A DNA stretch of 64,000 bases from Streptomyces halobius (lineage in GTDB: Bacteria; Actinomycetota; Actinomycetes; Streptomycetales; Streptomycetaceae): assembly GCF_023277745.1 (NCBI RefSeq), contig NZ_CP086322.1:3348001-3412000 (forward strand), in the 5' to 3' direction. A program made the position numbers and the translations under genes. Within the stretch, counting starts at the first letter, position 1. Each line of letters opens with the position of its first letter. Of the stretch, positions 41,849 to 50,763 are shown in pieces. The notes beneath the pieces are model-generated. The model saw nothing but the letters and a program-made list of their open reading frames with translations, was not told where the DNA came from and made no database searches.

Positions 41849-42503
41849 CGGCCACCAGCCGATACCCCGCGCCGCGCACCGTCACGATGGCCCCGGCGCC
41901 GAGCTTGCGGCGCAGCGCGCTCACATACACCTCGATGATGTTGAGATCGCCCTCGTAGGCGAAGTCCCAGACGTGCTCCAGGATCTCCGCCTTGGAGACG
42001 ACATCGCCCGCCCGCAGCGCGAGCTGCTCCAGCACGGCGAACTCCTTGGCGGTCAGCGTCACTTCCGCGCCGTCCCGCTCGACCTTCCGGGTGCCCTGGT
42101 CGATGGTGAGCGACCCGACCCGCAGCACCGGCTGCGCGGCCTTGCCGCGCCGCCGCAGCAGCGCCTTGACCCGCGCCACCAGCACGACGTACGAGAACGG
42201 CTTGGTCAGATAGTCGTCGGCGCCGGTGTCCAGCCCCTCGGCCTCGTCGTACTCGCCGTCCTTGGCGGTCAGCATCAGGATCGGCACGTCGTTGCCCGCC
42301 GCCCGCAGCGCCCCGCACACCCGATACCCGTTCATCCCGGGCAGCATGATGTCCAGCACGATCAGGTCGTACGCGCCCTCGCTCGCCTGGTGCAGCCCCT
42401 CCAGGCCGTCGTGCACCACATCGACCGCGTACCCCTCGGCCGTCAGGCCCTGGGCCAACGACCGGGCCAGCCGCTTCTCATCCTCCACGATCAACAGGCG
42501 CAT
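41841..42503 (-). CDS. OmpR-family response regulator
   Basis: A 220-residue regulator starting MRLLIVEDEKRLARSLAQGL. The receiver has the acidic pair ED, phosphoacceptor Asp in LIVLDIMLPGMNGYRV, Thr in ILMLTAKDGEYDEAEGLD and Lys in DDYLTKPFSYVVLVARVKAL. The winged helix runs from about residue 125: VTLTAKEFAVLEQLALRAGD, ILEHVWDFAYEGDLNIIEVY and VSALRRKLGAGAIVTVRGAG. It is transcribed with the kinase gene downstream and divergently from the PepSY gene, across a region holding a perfect palindrome and CTTCAG repeats that are probably its own sites. Confidence 0.95.
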   Translation of the reverse strand: MRLLIVEDEKRLARSLAQGLTAEGYAVDVVHDGLEGLHQASEGAYDLIVLDIMLPGMNGYRVCGALRAAGNDVPILMLTAKDGEYDEAEGLDTGADDYLTKPFSYVVLVARVKALLRRRGKAAQPVLRVGSLTIDQGTRKVERDGAEVTLTAKEFAVLEQLALRAGDVVSKAEILEHVWDFAYEGDLNIIEVYVSALRRKLGAGAIVTVRGAGYRLVAGE

Positions 42504-42522
42504 GCGACCAGCCTCCCACCCC

Positions 42523-42563
42523 GCACCTGAAGAACTCTTCAGGTGCCTTCAGCTCCGCTTCAG
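42523..42563. promoter_or_regulatory. Perfect 24-bp palindrome overlapping three CTTCAG repeats
   Basis: GCACCTGAAGA (42523-42533), AC, TCTTCAGGTGC (42536-42546) is a perfect 11-2-11 palindrome. CTTCAG occurs at 42537, 42547 and 42558, spaced 10 and 11 bp, the helical-turn arrangement of OmpR-family sites. The element fills the middle of the 107-bp gap between the divergent two-component and PepSY genes, so it is the likely control site for both. Confidence 0.65.
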
Positions 42564-42610
42564 CTTCGTTCGGCGAGTGTGGTCCTACAACCGATCACCG
42601 GGGAGAAGCA

Positions 42611-43288
42611 ATGAAGCGCAACATCATCATCGCCACCACCGCCGTGGCCGCCCTCATAGCCGGCGGCACGGCCACCGCCGTCGCGGTCAACGGTGACGAC
42701 GAGCCGGGCGGCGCGCAGACGTCGGCACAGCTCGCGGCGCAGGACCAGTCCAGCATCCGTGTGCAGGACGACGACCGGGACGACAACGACCGGGACGGCG
42801 GCCTGGAGGACCTCCGCGAGGCCAGGGCCGCCAAGGTGAGCGCACCGGACGCCGCGGCCGCCGCGCTGAAGGCCGTACCGGGCACGGTGACCGAGCTGGA
42901 CCTGGACGAGGACCGTCCGGGCCTGGTCTGGGACGTGGATGTGCTGGGCCAGGACAACAAGTGGCACGACATCACGCTGGATGCCGGTAACGCGCGGGTG
43001 CTGAACCACCACATCGACCACGAGGACGATGACGAGCACGGTCAGGGCTATGTCCGCGACCAGCTGAAGGGCGCCAAGACCGACGCCGCGGGCGCGGCCC
43101 GCACCGCCGCCGCGGCGCACGGCACGGTGACCGCCGTGGACCTGGACGACGACTACGGGCCCAAGGCCGTCTGGGAGGTCGAGACGGTCACCGAGGACGG
43201 CACGGAGCACACAGTCCTCGTCGACCCGCAGTCCGGCAAGCTGACGGCCGCCCCGGCGCAGGACGACGGCGACGACGGCGACGACTGA
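42611..43288 (+). CDS. Exported acidic protein with two PepSY domains
   Basis: A 225-residue secreted or anchored protein. The ATG at 42611 follows GGGGAGAA. The N-terminus MKRNIIIATTAVAALIAGGT is a signal peptide, cleaved probably near AVAVNG. Acidic stretches (RVQDDDRDDNDRDGG, DHEDDDEHG and a terminal QDDGDDGDD) separate two PepSY-type units: APDAAAAALKAVPGTVTELD with VWDVDVLGQDNKWHDITLDA, and AARTAAAAHGTVTAVDLDDD with AVWEVETVTEDGTEHTVLVD. PepSY proteins are often linked to two-component systems and protease inhibition or metal binding. It is divergent from such a system whose sensor loop is also poly-Asp. Confidence 0.85.
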   Translation: MKRNIIIATTAVAALIAGGTATAVAVNGDDEPGGAQTSAQLAAQDQSSIRVQDDDRDDNDRDGGLEDLREARAAKVSAPDAAAAALKAVPGTVTELDLDEDRPGLVWDVDVLGQDNKWHDITLDAGNARVLNHHIDHEDDDEHGQGYVRDQLKGAKTDAAGAARTAAAAHGTVTAVDLDDDYGPKAVWEVETVTEDGTEHTVLVDPQSGKLTAAPAQDDGDDGDD

Positions 43289-43339
43289 CCGGCAGCGGTC
43301 GGCGGGAGCCGTACCAGGGAGCCGGCCCGAGGGCCGGCA

Positions 43340-43366
43340 GGGGGCTGAGCCGCGCGCTCAGCCCCC
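43340..43366. terminator. Hairpin terminator between PepSY and meaB genes
   Basis: Perfect 10-bp arms GGGGGCTGAG (43340-43349) and CTCAGCCCCC (43357-43366). The right arm overlaps the meaB stop codon, so the hairpin serves the convergent PepSY and meaB transcripts. Confidence 0.7.
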
Positions 43367-44317
43367 GTTCGTCAATCCGTCGACCAAGTCGTCCGCCGCC
43401 CGGTACGGGTCCGTCTCACCGGACACGATCCGCTCGGCGAGCGCGTCCAGGCGCTGATCACCGCGCAGATCGCCGATCCGTTCGCGCAGCGCCGTGACCG
43501 CTATCGTCTCGACCTCGCGGGCCGCCCGGGAGCGCCGGCGCCGCTCCAGCACCCCGCGCTCCTCCATCCAGGCCCGGTGCTTCTCCAGCGCCTCGACGAC
43601 CTCGTCGACGCCTTCCTCACGGGACGCGACCGTCTTGACGATCGGCGGCCGCCAGTCCCCCGGCGCCCGCGACTCGCCCAGGCCCAGCATGTGGTTCAGC
43701 TCCCGGGCGGTGGCGTCCGCGCCGTCCCGGTCCGCCTTGTTGACGACGTAGACATCGCCGATCTCCAGGATCCCGGCCTTCGCCGCCTGGATGCCGTCGC
43801 CCATCCCGGGGGCCAGCAGCACCACGCTGGTATCGGCCTGCGCGGCGATCTCCACCTCGGACTGGCCGACCCCGACCGTCTCGACCAGGACGACGTCACA
43901 GCCCGCCGCATCCAGCACCCGGATGGCCTGCGGCGCGGCCCAGGCCAGGCCGCCCAGATGGCCACGGGTCGCCATGGAGCGGATGTAGACGCCCGGGTCC
44001 GAGGCGTGCTCGCTCATCCGGACCCGGTCGCCGAGCAGCGCGCCCCCGGAGAACGGCGAGGACGGGTCGACGGCGAGCACCCCGACCCGTTTGCCGGCCT
44101 TGCGGTAGGCGGTGACCAGCGCGGACGTGGTGGTGGACTTTCCGACGCCGGGCGAGCCGGTCAGCCCGACCACATAGGCGCCGCCGGTGAGCGGGGCCAG
44201 CGCGGCCATCACCTCGCGGAGCTGCGGTGACGCTCCCTCCACCAGGGAGATCAGCCGGGCCACCGCCCTCGGCCGGCCCTGCCGTGCCTGCTCCACCAGC
44301 TGCGGGACGTCCACCAT
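43358..44317 (-). CDS. meaB: MeaB-type G-protein chaperone of B12-dependent mutases
   Basis: A 319-residue GTPase that loads and protects adenosylcobalamin in methylmalonyl-CoA-type mutases. The N-terminal arm is MVDVPQLVEQARQGRPRAVA. P-loop GSPGVGKSTTTSALV, VLAVDPSSPFSGGALLGDRV with RMSEHASDPGVYIRSMATRG (switch regions), VVLVETVGVGQSEVEIA (G3) and VYVVNKADRDGADAT (G4) follow. The C-terminal dimerisation arm has LERRRRSRAAREVETI. The next genes on this strand and beyond encode a thiolase and methylmalonyl-CoA epimerase. IcmA, encoded 8 kb away, is another possible client. Confidence 0.95.
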   Translation of the reverse strand: MVDVPQLVEQARQGRPRAVARLISLVEGASPQLREVMAALAPLTGGAYVVGLTGSPGVGKSTTTSALVTAYRKAGKRVGVLAVDPSSPFSGGALLGDRVRMSEHASDPGVYIRSMATRGHLGGLAWAAPQAIRVLDAAGCDVVLVETVGVGQSEVEIAAQADTSVVLLAPGMGDGIQAAKAGILEIGDVYVVNKADRDGADATARELNHMLGLGESRAPGDWRPPIVKTVASREEGVDEVVEALEKHRAWMEERGVLERRRRSRAAREVETIAVTALRERIGDLRGDQRLDALAERIVSGETDPYRAADDLVDGLTNGG

Positions 44318-44401
44318 CGCTGCCCGTCTCCTTCGGCTTTGCTGTTACGCGTTGGCTGCCGGGCCCGGCCGTGCGGATCTCCGCGCCACCGGGCCCGTCG
44401 C

Positions 44402-45613
44402 TTACTTACCCGGGACGCGGATGATCAGCGCGTCACCCTGACCGCCGCCGCCGCACAGCGCGGCCGCGCCCGTCCCGCCGCCCCGGCGCCGCAGCTCCAG
44501 CGCGAGATGCAGCACGATCCGGGCGCCGGACATACCGATCGGGTGGCCGAGCGCGATGGCACCGCCGTTGACATTCACCTTTTCCGGGGAAACCCCGAGA
44601 TCCTTCATTGACTGCACGGCGACAGCCGCGAAGGCCTCGTTGATCTCGATCAGGTCAAGATCCCCGACGGTCAGCCCCGCCTTGCCCAGGGCGTGATTGA
44701 TGGCGTTGGACGGCTGCGACTGGAGCGAGTTGTCCGGGCCCGCGACATTGCCGTGCGCGCCGATCTCCGCGATCCACTCCAGGCCCAGTTCCTCGGCCTT
44801 GGCCTTGCTCATCACGACGACGGCGGCCGCGCCGTCCGAGATCTGCGAGGACGTACCGGCGGTGATCGTGCCGTCCTTGGCGAACGCCGGGCGCAGCTTG
44901 CCCAGCGACTCCGCCGTGGTCTCCGCGCGGATGCCCTCGTCCTTGCTGAAGACGACCGGCTCGCCCTTGCGCTGCGGGATCTCGACGGGCGTGATCTCGG
45001 CCTCGAAGAGCCCGTTCTTCTGGGCGGCGGCGGCCCGCTGGTGGGAGCGCGCGGCGATCTCGTCCTGCTCGGCGCGGCCGATGCCCAGGCGGGTGTTGTG
45101 CTTCTCGGTCGACTCGCCCATCGCGACGTTCTCGTAGGCGTCGGTGAGGCCGTCGTGGGCCATCGAGTCGAGCATCTGCACGGCGCCGTACTTGAAGCCC
45201 TCACGGGACTTGGGCAGCAGATGCGGCGCGTTGGACATGGACTCCTGGCCGCCCGCGACGACCACCTCGAACTCTCCGGCCCGGATCAGCTGGTCGGCCA
45301 GCGCGATGGCGTCGAGGCCCGAGAGGCAGACCTTGTTGACGGTGAGCGCGGGGACGCTCATGGGGATACCGGCCTTGACGGCGGCCTGCCGGGCCGGGAT
45401 CTGGCCCGCGCCGGCCTGCAGGACCTGCCCCATGATCACGTACTGCACCTGGTCGCCGCCGATGCCCGCCCGGTCCAGCGCCGCCTTGATGGCCGCACCG
45501 CCCAGGTCGGCTCCGGAGAAGGTCCGCAGGGACCCCAGCAGGCGGCCCATGGGGGTACGCGCCCCCGCCACGATCACTGAGGTGGTGTTGTTCGTGCCGT
45601 TCGTTCCAGACAT
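44402..45613 (-). CDS. Acetyl-CoA C-acetyltransferase (thiolase)
   Basis: A 403-residue biosynthetic or degradative thiolase that condenses or cleaves acetoacetyl-CoA. It begins [20 protein letters not shown]. The nucleophile Cys96 is in [18 protein letters not shown], the His site in [14 protein letters not shown] and the second Cys in [36 protein letters not shown] is also present. It precedes meaB on the same strand (gap 84 bp) and is divergent from methylmalonyl-CoA epimerase. It probably feeds acetoacetyl-CoA/C4 metabolism together with the 3-hydroxybutyryl-CoA dehydrogenase gene at 62.8 kb, though the two are not linked. Confidence 0.95.
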   Translation of the reverse strand: MSGTNGTNNTTSVIVAGARTPMGRLLGSLRTFSGADLGGAAIKAALDRAGIGGDQVQYVIMGQVLQAGAGQIPARQAAVKAGIPMSVPALTVNKVCLSGLDAIALADQLIRAGEFEVVVAGGQESMSNAPHLLPKSREGFKYGAVQMLDSMAHDGLTDAYENVAMGESTEKHNTRLGIGRAEQDEIAARSHQRAAAAQKNGLFEAEITPVEIPQRKGEPVVFSKDEGIRAETTAESLGKLRPAFAKDGTITAGTSSQISDGAAAVVVMSKAKAEELGLEWIAEIGAHGNVAGPDNSLQSQPSNAINHALGKAGLTVGDLDLIEINEAFAAVAVQSMKDLGVSPEKVNVNGGAIALGHPIGMSGARIVLHLALELRRRGGGTGAAALCGGGGQGDALIIRVPGK

Positions 45614-45661
45614 ACGGTGCGGCCTTCCTTTGCAGGGAAGTTAACGAGGGTTCCCGTCAAT

Positions 45662-45675
45662 GTACTGAGCAGTAC
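45662..45675. promoter_or_regulatory. Perfect palindrome GTACTG-AG-CAGTAC in the thiolase-epimerase gap
   Basis: A 6-2-6 perfect inverted repeat midway between the divergent starts at 45613 and 45751. The size and position suit a TetR-type acyl-CoA-responsive repressor acting on both genes; the regulator is unknown. Confidence 0.5.
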
Positions 45676-45750
45676 GCCCCGGGTCACCGGAAAGCCGGTG
45701 TGACGGCGCGCACGTTGCGTAACCGGCCGTGCGAGCGGTGCACTGGAGCC

Positions 45751-46191
45751 ATGCTGACGCGAATCGACCACATCGGGATCGCCTGTTTCGACCTCGACAA
45801 GACTGTCGAGTTCTACCGTGCCACGTACGGCTTCGAGGTGTTCCACACCGAGGTCAACGAGGAGCAGGGCGTCCGGGAAGCCATGCTCAAGATCAACGAC
45901 ACGTCGGACGGCGGCGCCTCCTACCTTCAGCTCCTGGAGCCCACCCGCGAGGACTCCGCCGTCGGCAAGTGGCTCGCCAAGAACGGTGAGGGCGTCCACC
46001 ACATCGCGTTCGGTACCGCGGACGTGGACGGGGACTCCGAAGCCATCCGCGACAAGGGCGTACGCGTCCTCTACGACGAGCCCAGGACCGGTTCGATGGG
46101 GTCCCGGATCACCTTTCTGCACCCCAAGGACTGTCACGGAGTGCTCACCGAACTCGTCACCGCGGCGCCCCCCGCCCCGACGGACCACTGA
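45751..46191 (+). CDS. mce: Methylmalonyl-CoA epimerase
   Basis: A 146-residue vicinal-oxygen-chelate enzyme that interconverts (R)- and (S)-methylmalonyl-CoA. The ATG at 45751 follows GGAG; in-frame sequence upstream is not family sequence. Two beta-alpha-beta modules carry the metal ligands: MLTRIDHIGIACFDLDKTVE (His) and FYRATYGFEVFHTEVNEEQG; then GEGVHHIAFGTADVDGDSEA (His) and FLHPKDCHGVLTELV (Glu). SYLQLLEPTREDSAVGKWLA is also characteristic. With MeaB it belongs to propionate/odd-chain and branched-chain acyl-CoA metabolism, which supplies methylmalonyl-CoA extender units. Confidence 0.95.
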   Translation: MLTRIDHIGIACFDLDKTVEFYRATYGFEVFHTEVNEEQGVREAMLKINDTSDGGASYLQLLEPTREDSAVGKWLAKNGEGVHHIAFGTADVDGDSEAIRDKGVRVLYDEPRTGSMGSRITFLHPKDCHGVLTELVTAAPPAPTDH

Positions 46192-46201
46192 CCTTCGCGT
46201 T

Positions 46202-46233
46202 CCCCGGCCGGTAGAGTGCAGCCTCGGCCGGGG
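46202..46233 (+). terminator. Hairpin terminator after mce
   Basis: Perfect 9-bp arms CCCCGGCCG (46202-46210) and CGGCCGGGG (46225-46233), 11 bp past the epimerase stop. It separates mce from scy on the same strand. Confidence 0.65.
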
Positions 46234-46398
46234 TAAGGGAGTGGGGCTCGGTCCATACTCTGCCGATGATCTGACACCATTTCTTCGGAAGGGTCAGCTC
46301 CAGATGCGCGGATCCGGTACAGCATGACGTGTACGGGACGAGCGCGAGCAGGACGGAGAAGGCCGCCACCATGACCAGGGGACGGATGGGACCGCGCA

Positions 46399-49300
46399 GT
46401 GCGGGGCAACGACCGCTACGAGGCTGACGACCACCTCTCGCAGTTCGAAGCCGAGATGGAGCGGCTGAAGACCGAGCGGGACAAGGCCGTCCAGCACGCC
46501 GACGACCTCGGCTACCAGGTCGAGGTGCTGCGTGCCAAGCTGCACGAGGCACGTCGCAACCTCGCGACCCGCCCTGCCTACGACAACCTCAGTCACCAGG
46601 CCGAACAACTGCTGCGCAACGCGCAGATCCAGGCCGACCAGCTGCGCTCGGACGCCGAGCGGGAGCTGCGCGACGCGCGGGCGCAGACCCAGCGGCTGCT
46701 GCAGGAGCAGGCCGAGCGGCAGTCCCGGCTGGAGGCCGAACTGCACGCCGAGGCGGTCGCCCGCCGGCAGCGGCTGGACGAGGAGCTCAACGAGCGCCGG
46801 CAGACCGTCGAATCGCATGTCAACGAGAACGTCGCCTGGGCCGAACAGCTGCGGGCCCGTACGGAGTCCCAGGCCCGCCGGCTCATGGAGGAGTCCCGGG
46901 CGGAGGCCGAGCAGGCGCTGACCGCCGCGCGCGCCGAGGCCCAGCGGCTGATCGAGCGGGCCCGTGAGCGGCTGGGCAACGAGGCGACGGAGGCCCGTGC
47001 CGAAGCGGAAAGCGTCCTGCGGCGGGCGCGGACGGACGCCGAGCGGCTGCTGAGCGCCGCCTCCGACCAGGCCCAGGAGGCCACCGAGCAGGCCGAGCAG
47101 CTGCGGACCGCGGCCGGCGCCGAGTCGGAGGAGGCGCGCCGGCAGGCCGCGGAGCTGACGCGGACCGCCGAGACCCGGATCCAGGAGGCTGATACCGCGC
47201 TGCGCGAGGCGCGTGCGGAGGCCGAGAAGCTGGTCGAGGAGGCGCAACAGTCCGCCGCCAAGCGGCTGTCGGCCAGCGAGTCGGAGAACGAGCAGCGCAC
47301 CCGTACGGCCAAGGCGGAGATCGCGCGCCTGGTCGGCGAGGCCACCAAGGAGTCCGAGGCCCTCAAGGCGGAGGCCGAGCAACTGCGCGCGGACGCCCGT
47401 GCGGAGGCCGACCGGCTGGTCGCCGAGGCGCAGGAGTCCGCGCGCGCCAAGGCGGCGGAGGACTCCGCGGCGCAGCTGGCGAAGGCGGCGCGGACCGCGG
47501 AGGAGATGCTGACCAAGGCGTCGGAGGACGCCAAGGCCACCACCAAGGCCGCCGCGGAGGAGGCCGAACGGCTGCGCAAGGACGCCGAGTCCGAGGCGGA
47601 CCGGCTGCGTGAGCAGGCGCATGACACCGCCGCCCAATTGAAAGGCGCGGCGAAGAACGACACCAAGGAGTACCGCGCCAAGACCGTCGAACTCCAGGAG
47701 GAGGCACGGCGGCTGCGCAGCGAGGCGGAGCAGCTGCGGGCGGACGCGGTCGCCGAGGGCGAGCAGATCCGCAGCGAGGCCCGCCGGGAGGCCGTCCAGC
47801 AGATCGAGGAGGCGGCCGGCACCGCCGAGGAGCTGCTGGGCAAGGCCAAGGCCGATGCGGAGGAGACCCGTTCGAGTGCCGTCGCGGAGAGCGAGCGGGT
47901 CCGGACGGAGGCCATCGAGCGCGCCACGGCGCTGCGCCGGCAGGCCGAGGAGGCGCTGGAGCGGGCCCGCGCGGAGGCCGAGGAGCTGCTCACCGAGGGC
48001 GCCCAGGCCGCGGAGCTGGTGACGTCGGAGGCCGAGGAGGCCGCCGGCCGGCTGCGCGCCGAGGCCGAGGAGGCCGTCGAGGAGCGGCGGACGGAGGCGC
48101 AGGCCGAGCTGACCCGGCTGCAGTCCGAGGCGGAGGACAAGGTCGCCGCCGCCGAGGAGTCACTGCGCGAGGCCCGCGCGGAGGCGGAACAGCTGCGCCG
48201 GGAGACCCAGGAGGAGGCCGCCCGGCTCAAGGCGGAGGCCGCGGAGCGGCTGCGGACGCTCCAGCAGCAGGCCGAGGAGGAAGCCGAACGGCTGCGCGCG
48301 GAGGCCGCTTCGGACGCCTCGGCGACGCGCGCCGAGGGCGAGTCGGTCGGCGCACGGCTGCGCAGCGAGGCCGCGGCCGAGGCGGAGCGGCTGAAGGAGG
48401 AGGCGCAGGAGACCGCCGACCGGGTGCGCGCGGAGGCGGCGGCCGCCGCGGAGCGCACCGGTACGGAGGCCGCGCAGTCGCTGGCCGAGGCCCAGGAGGA
48501 GGCCGCGCGGCGGCGCCGGGAGGCCGAGCAGCTGCTGGGCGAGGCTCGCGAGGAGGCCCACCAGGAGCGCACCGCGGCGCGCGAGCAGAGCGAGGAGCTG
48601 CTGGCGTCGGCCCGTACGCGGGTGAGCGAGGCGCAGGAGGAGGCCGAGCGGCTGGTCGAGGACGCCGACCGGCGCGCGGGCGAGCTGGTGGCGGCGGCCG
48701 AGCAGACGGCGCAGCAGGTGCGGGACGCGGTCTCGGGTCTGCACGAGCAGGCCGAGGAGGAGATCGCCGGGCTGCGGTCGGCGGCCGAACACGCCGCGGA
48801 GCGCACCCGCTCGGAGGCGCAGGCCGAGGCGGACCGGGTCCGCGCGGACGCCTACGACGAGCGCGAGCGGGCCTCGGCGGACGCGACGCGGGTGCGGCGG
48901 GAGTCGCAGGAGGCGTCAAACGCCGCGAAGGCCCTGGCGGAGCGGACCGTCACGGAGGCCATCGCGGAGGCCGAGCGGCTGCGCACGGAGGCGGCCGGCG
49001 TCCTCGACGAGGCACGCAAGGACGCCAACACGGCGCGGTCGGAGGCCGCCGAACAGGCCGACCAGCTGGTGGCGGAGGCGACCGCGGAGGCCGAGAAGCT
49101 GGTCGCGGACGCCACCGCGAAGGCGCGGCAACTGCGTACCGACGCGTCGGACGCGCTGGCGTCCGGGGAGCAGGACGCGGCGCGGGCCCGTGCGGAGGCG
49201 CGCGACGACGCGAACCGGATGCGGGCGGACGCCGCCGAGCAGGCCGAGCGGCTGATCGCCGAGGCCCGTGCGGAGGCCGAACGGATCGTCACCGAGGCCA

Positions 49301-50649
49301 CCGAGCTGACGTCTTCGGCGCAGGACGACGCGGACCGCACCGTCCGTGAGGCCCAGCAGGCCGCGGACCGGCTGCGGGCGGACGGCGAGCAGCGGGCGCA
49401 GGCCCTGGTCACGGAGGCGACGGAGTCGGCGGACCGGCTGCGGGCCGAGGCCGCCGAGGTGCTGGAGAACGCGCGGACGGACGCGGAGCGCACCGGGGAC
49501 GAGGCGCGCAAAGCGGCCAACAAGACGCGTTCGGACGCCGCGGAGCAGGCCGACGAGCTGCTGTCGGAGGCCGCCGGCGAGGCGGAGCGGCTGCGGGCCG
49601 AGGCGGCGGAGACCACCGCGGAGGCCGAGCGGGACGCGGACCGTACCCGTGCCGAGGCCCGGGGGCACGGGGACCGGCTGATCGCGTCGGCCACCGCGGA
49701 CGCGGACCGGATGCGGGCGGAGGCGGCCGAGACGGTCACCTCCGCGCAGGAGCACGCCACCCGTACCCGCGCCGATTCCGCGAAGGTCAAGGAGGACGCC
49801 GAGGCCGAGGCGGAGCGGCTGCGGACGGAGGCGCAGCAGGAGGCGGACGGGCTGCTGGACGAGGCCCGCAAGGACGCCGCCAAGCGCCGCGCGGACGCCG
49901 CGGAGCAGGCCGACCAGCTCATCGCCAGGGCCCAGGAGGAGGCGCTGAAGGCGGCCACCACCGCCGAGGAGCAGGCCGACACGATGGTCGCGGCGGCTCG
50001 CAAGGAGGCCGACCGGATCGTCACCGAGGCGACAGCCGACGGCAACACTCGCGTCGAGAAGGCCCGTACGGACGCGAATAACCTGCTGGGTGAGGCGCGT
50101 GGCGACGCCACGGCCATCAGGGAGCGCGCGGAGGAGCTGCGGGTGCGGGTCGAAGCCGAGGTCGAGGAGCTGCACGAACGGGCCCGCCGGGAGTCCGCGG
50201 AGGCGATGAAGAGCGCCGGCGAACGGGTCGACAAGCTCGTCGCGCAGGCCACCGCCCAGCAGGTGGCGGCCGAGGAGAAGGCCGAGAAGGTGGTGGCCGA
50301 CGCCAACAGCGAGGCGAGCAAGGTCCGGGTCGCCGCGGTGAAGAAGGCCGAGGGCCTGATCAAGGAGGCAGAGAACAAGAAGGCCGAGGCCGTGCGGGAC
50401 GCGGAGCGGATGCGTACCGAGGCCGAGGCGGAGGCCGCCCGGATCGTGGCGGAGGGCAAGCGCGAACTGGAGGTCCTGGTGCGTCGGCGCGAGGACATCA
50501 ACACCGAAATCTCCCGTGTCCAGGACGTTCTGGAAGCGCTGGAGTCGTTCGAGGCGCCAACGGGGGGCGCGGAAGGTAAGAACGGGGGCGTCAAAGCCGC
50601 CGCGAGCGCGGGTGCAACTCGTTCGAGTGGCAAGCAGTCTGAGGGGTAG
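46399..50649 (+). CDS. scy: Scy, polarity-determining coiled-coil protein of the hyphal tip
   Basis: A 1,416-residue, almost wholly coiled-coil scaffold. In Streptomyces Scy organises the tip polarisome, recruiting DivIVA and FilP and setting branch sites. The GTG at 46399 starts with RGNDRYEADDHLSQFEAEME. A short canonical heptad region (MERLKTERDKAVQHADDLGY) is followed by more than 1,300 residues of A/E/R-rich repeat with hendecad-like spacing. For example the AEQAERL and AEQADEL blocks encoded at 49234 and 49540 are exactly 102 residues (2 x 51) apart, in line with the 51-residue repeat known for this family. The tail (GGAEGKNGGVKAAASAGATR) is non-helical. It is longer than the S. coelicolor protein as I remember it (about 1,326). 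Confidence 0.92.
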   Translation: MRGNDRYEADDHLSQFEAEMERLKTERDKAVQHADDLGYQVEVLRAKLHEARRNLATRPAYDNLSHQAEQLLRNAQIQADQLRSDAERELRDARAQTQRLLQEQAERQSRLEAELHAEAVARRQRLDEELNERRQTVESHVNENVAWAEQLRARTESQARRLMEESRAEAEQALTAARAEAQRLIERARERLGNEATEARAEAESVLRRARTDAERLLSAASDQAQEATEQAEQLRTAAGAESEEARRQAAELTRTAETRIQEADTALREARAEAEKLVEEAQQSAAKRLSASESENEQRTRTAKAEIARLVGEATKESEALKAEAEQLRADARAEADRLVAEAQESARAKAAEDSAAQLAKAARTAEEMLTKASEDAKATTKAAAEEAERLRKDAESEADRLREQAHDTAAQLKGAAKNDTKEYRAKTVELQEEARRLRSEAEQLRADAVAEGEQIRSEARREAVQQIEEAAGTAEELLGKAKADAEETRSSAVAESERVRTEAIERATALRRQAEEALERARAEAEELLTEGAQAAELVTSEAEEAAGRLRAEAEEAVEERRTEAQAELTRLQSEAEDKVAAAEESLREARAEAEQLRRETQEEAARLKAEAAERLRTLQQQAEEEAERLRAEAASDASATRAEGESVGARLRSEAAAEAERLKEEAQETADRVRAEAAAAAERTGTEAAQSLAEAQEEAARRRREAEQLLGEAREEAHQERTAAREQSEELLASARTRVSEAQEEAERLVEDADRRAGELVAAAEQTAQQVRDAVSGLHEQAEEEIAGLRSAAEHAAERTRSEAQAEADRVRADAYDERERASADATRVRRESQEASNAAKALAERTVTEAIAEAERLRTEAAGVLDEARKDANTARSEAAEQADQLVAEATAEAEKLVADATAKARQLRTDASDALASGEQDAARARAEARDDANRMRADAAEQAERLIAEARAEAERIVTEATELTSSAQDDADRTVREAQQAADRLRADGEQRAQALVTEATESADRLRAEAAEVLENARTDAERTGDEARKAANKTRSDAAEQADELLSEAAGEAERLRAEAAETTAEAERDADRTRAEARGHGDRLIASATADADRMRAEAAETVTSAQEHATRTRADSAKVKEDAEAEAERLRTEAQQEADGLLDEARKDAAKRRADAAEQADQLIARAQEEALKAATTAEEQADTMVAAARKEADRIVTEATADGNTRVEKARTDANNLLGEARGDATAIRERAEELRVRVEAEVEELHERARRESAEAMKSAGERVDKLVAQATAQQVAAEEKAEKVVADANSEASKVRVAAVKKAEGLIKEAENKKAEAVRDAERMRTEAEAEAARIVAEGKRELEVLVRRREDINTEISRVQDVLEALESFEAPTGGAEGKNGGVKAAASAGATRSSGKQSEG

Positions 50650-50655
50650 CCACTC

Positions 50656-50671
50656 GAATGAGGGGTCATTC
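50656..50671. promoter_or_regulatory. Small inverted repeat in the scy-filP gap
   Basis: GAATGA, GGGG, TCATTC: a 6-4-6 perfect inverted repeat just after the scy stop. The 114-bp gap also has TTGACT (about 50691) and TAGGAT (about 50718), but they are 23 bp apart, too far for a normal promoter. A filP promoter is expected here but is not resolved. Confidence 0.3.
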
Positions 50672-50763
50672 TCCAGATCAATCGGGCATTGACTCGAAGA
50701 CACGCCGTAGTGACCCCTAGGATTCCCCTTATCACCTCACCGGTCTCTTTCGACAGGAACCCC

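Noticed and set aside
46593..48806. 737-codon minus-strand frame inside scy
   Set aside because: Ser/Ala/Arg monotone produced by the antisense of A/E/R-rich coiled coil; no start signal or family.
50690..50725. TTGACT ... TAGGAT as a filP promoter
   Set aside because: Spacer of 23 bp is too long for sigma70-type promoters.
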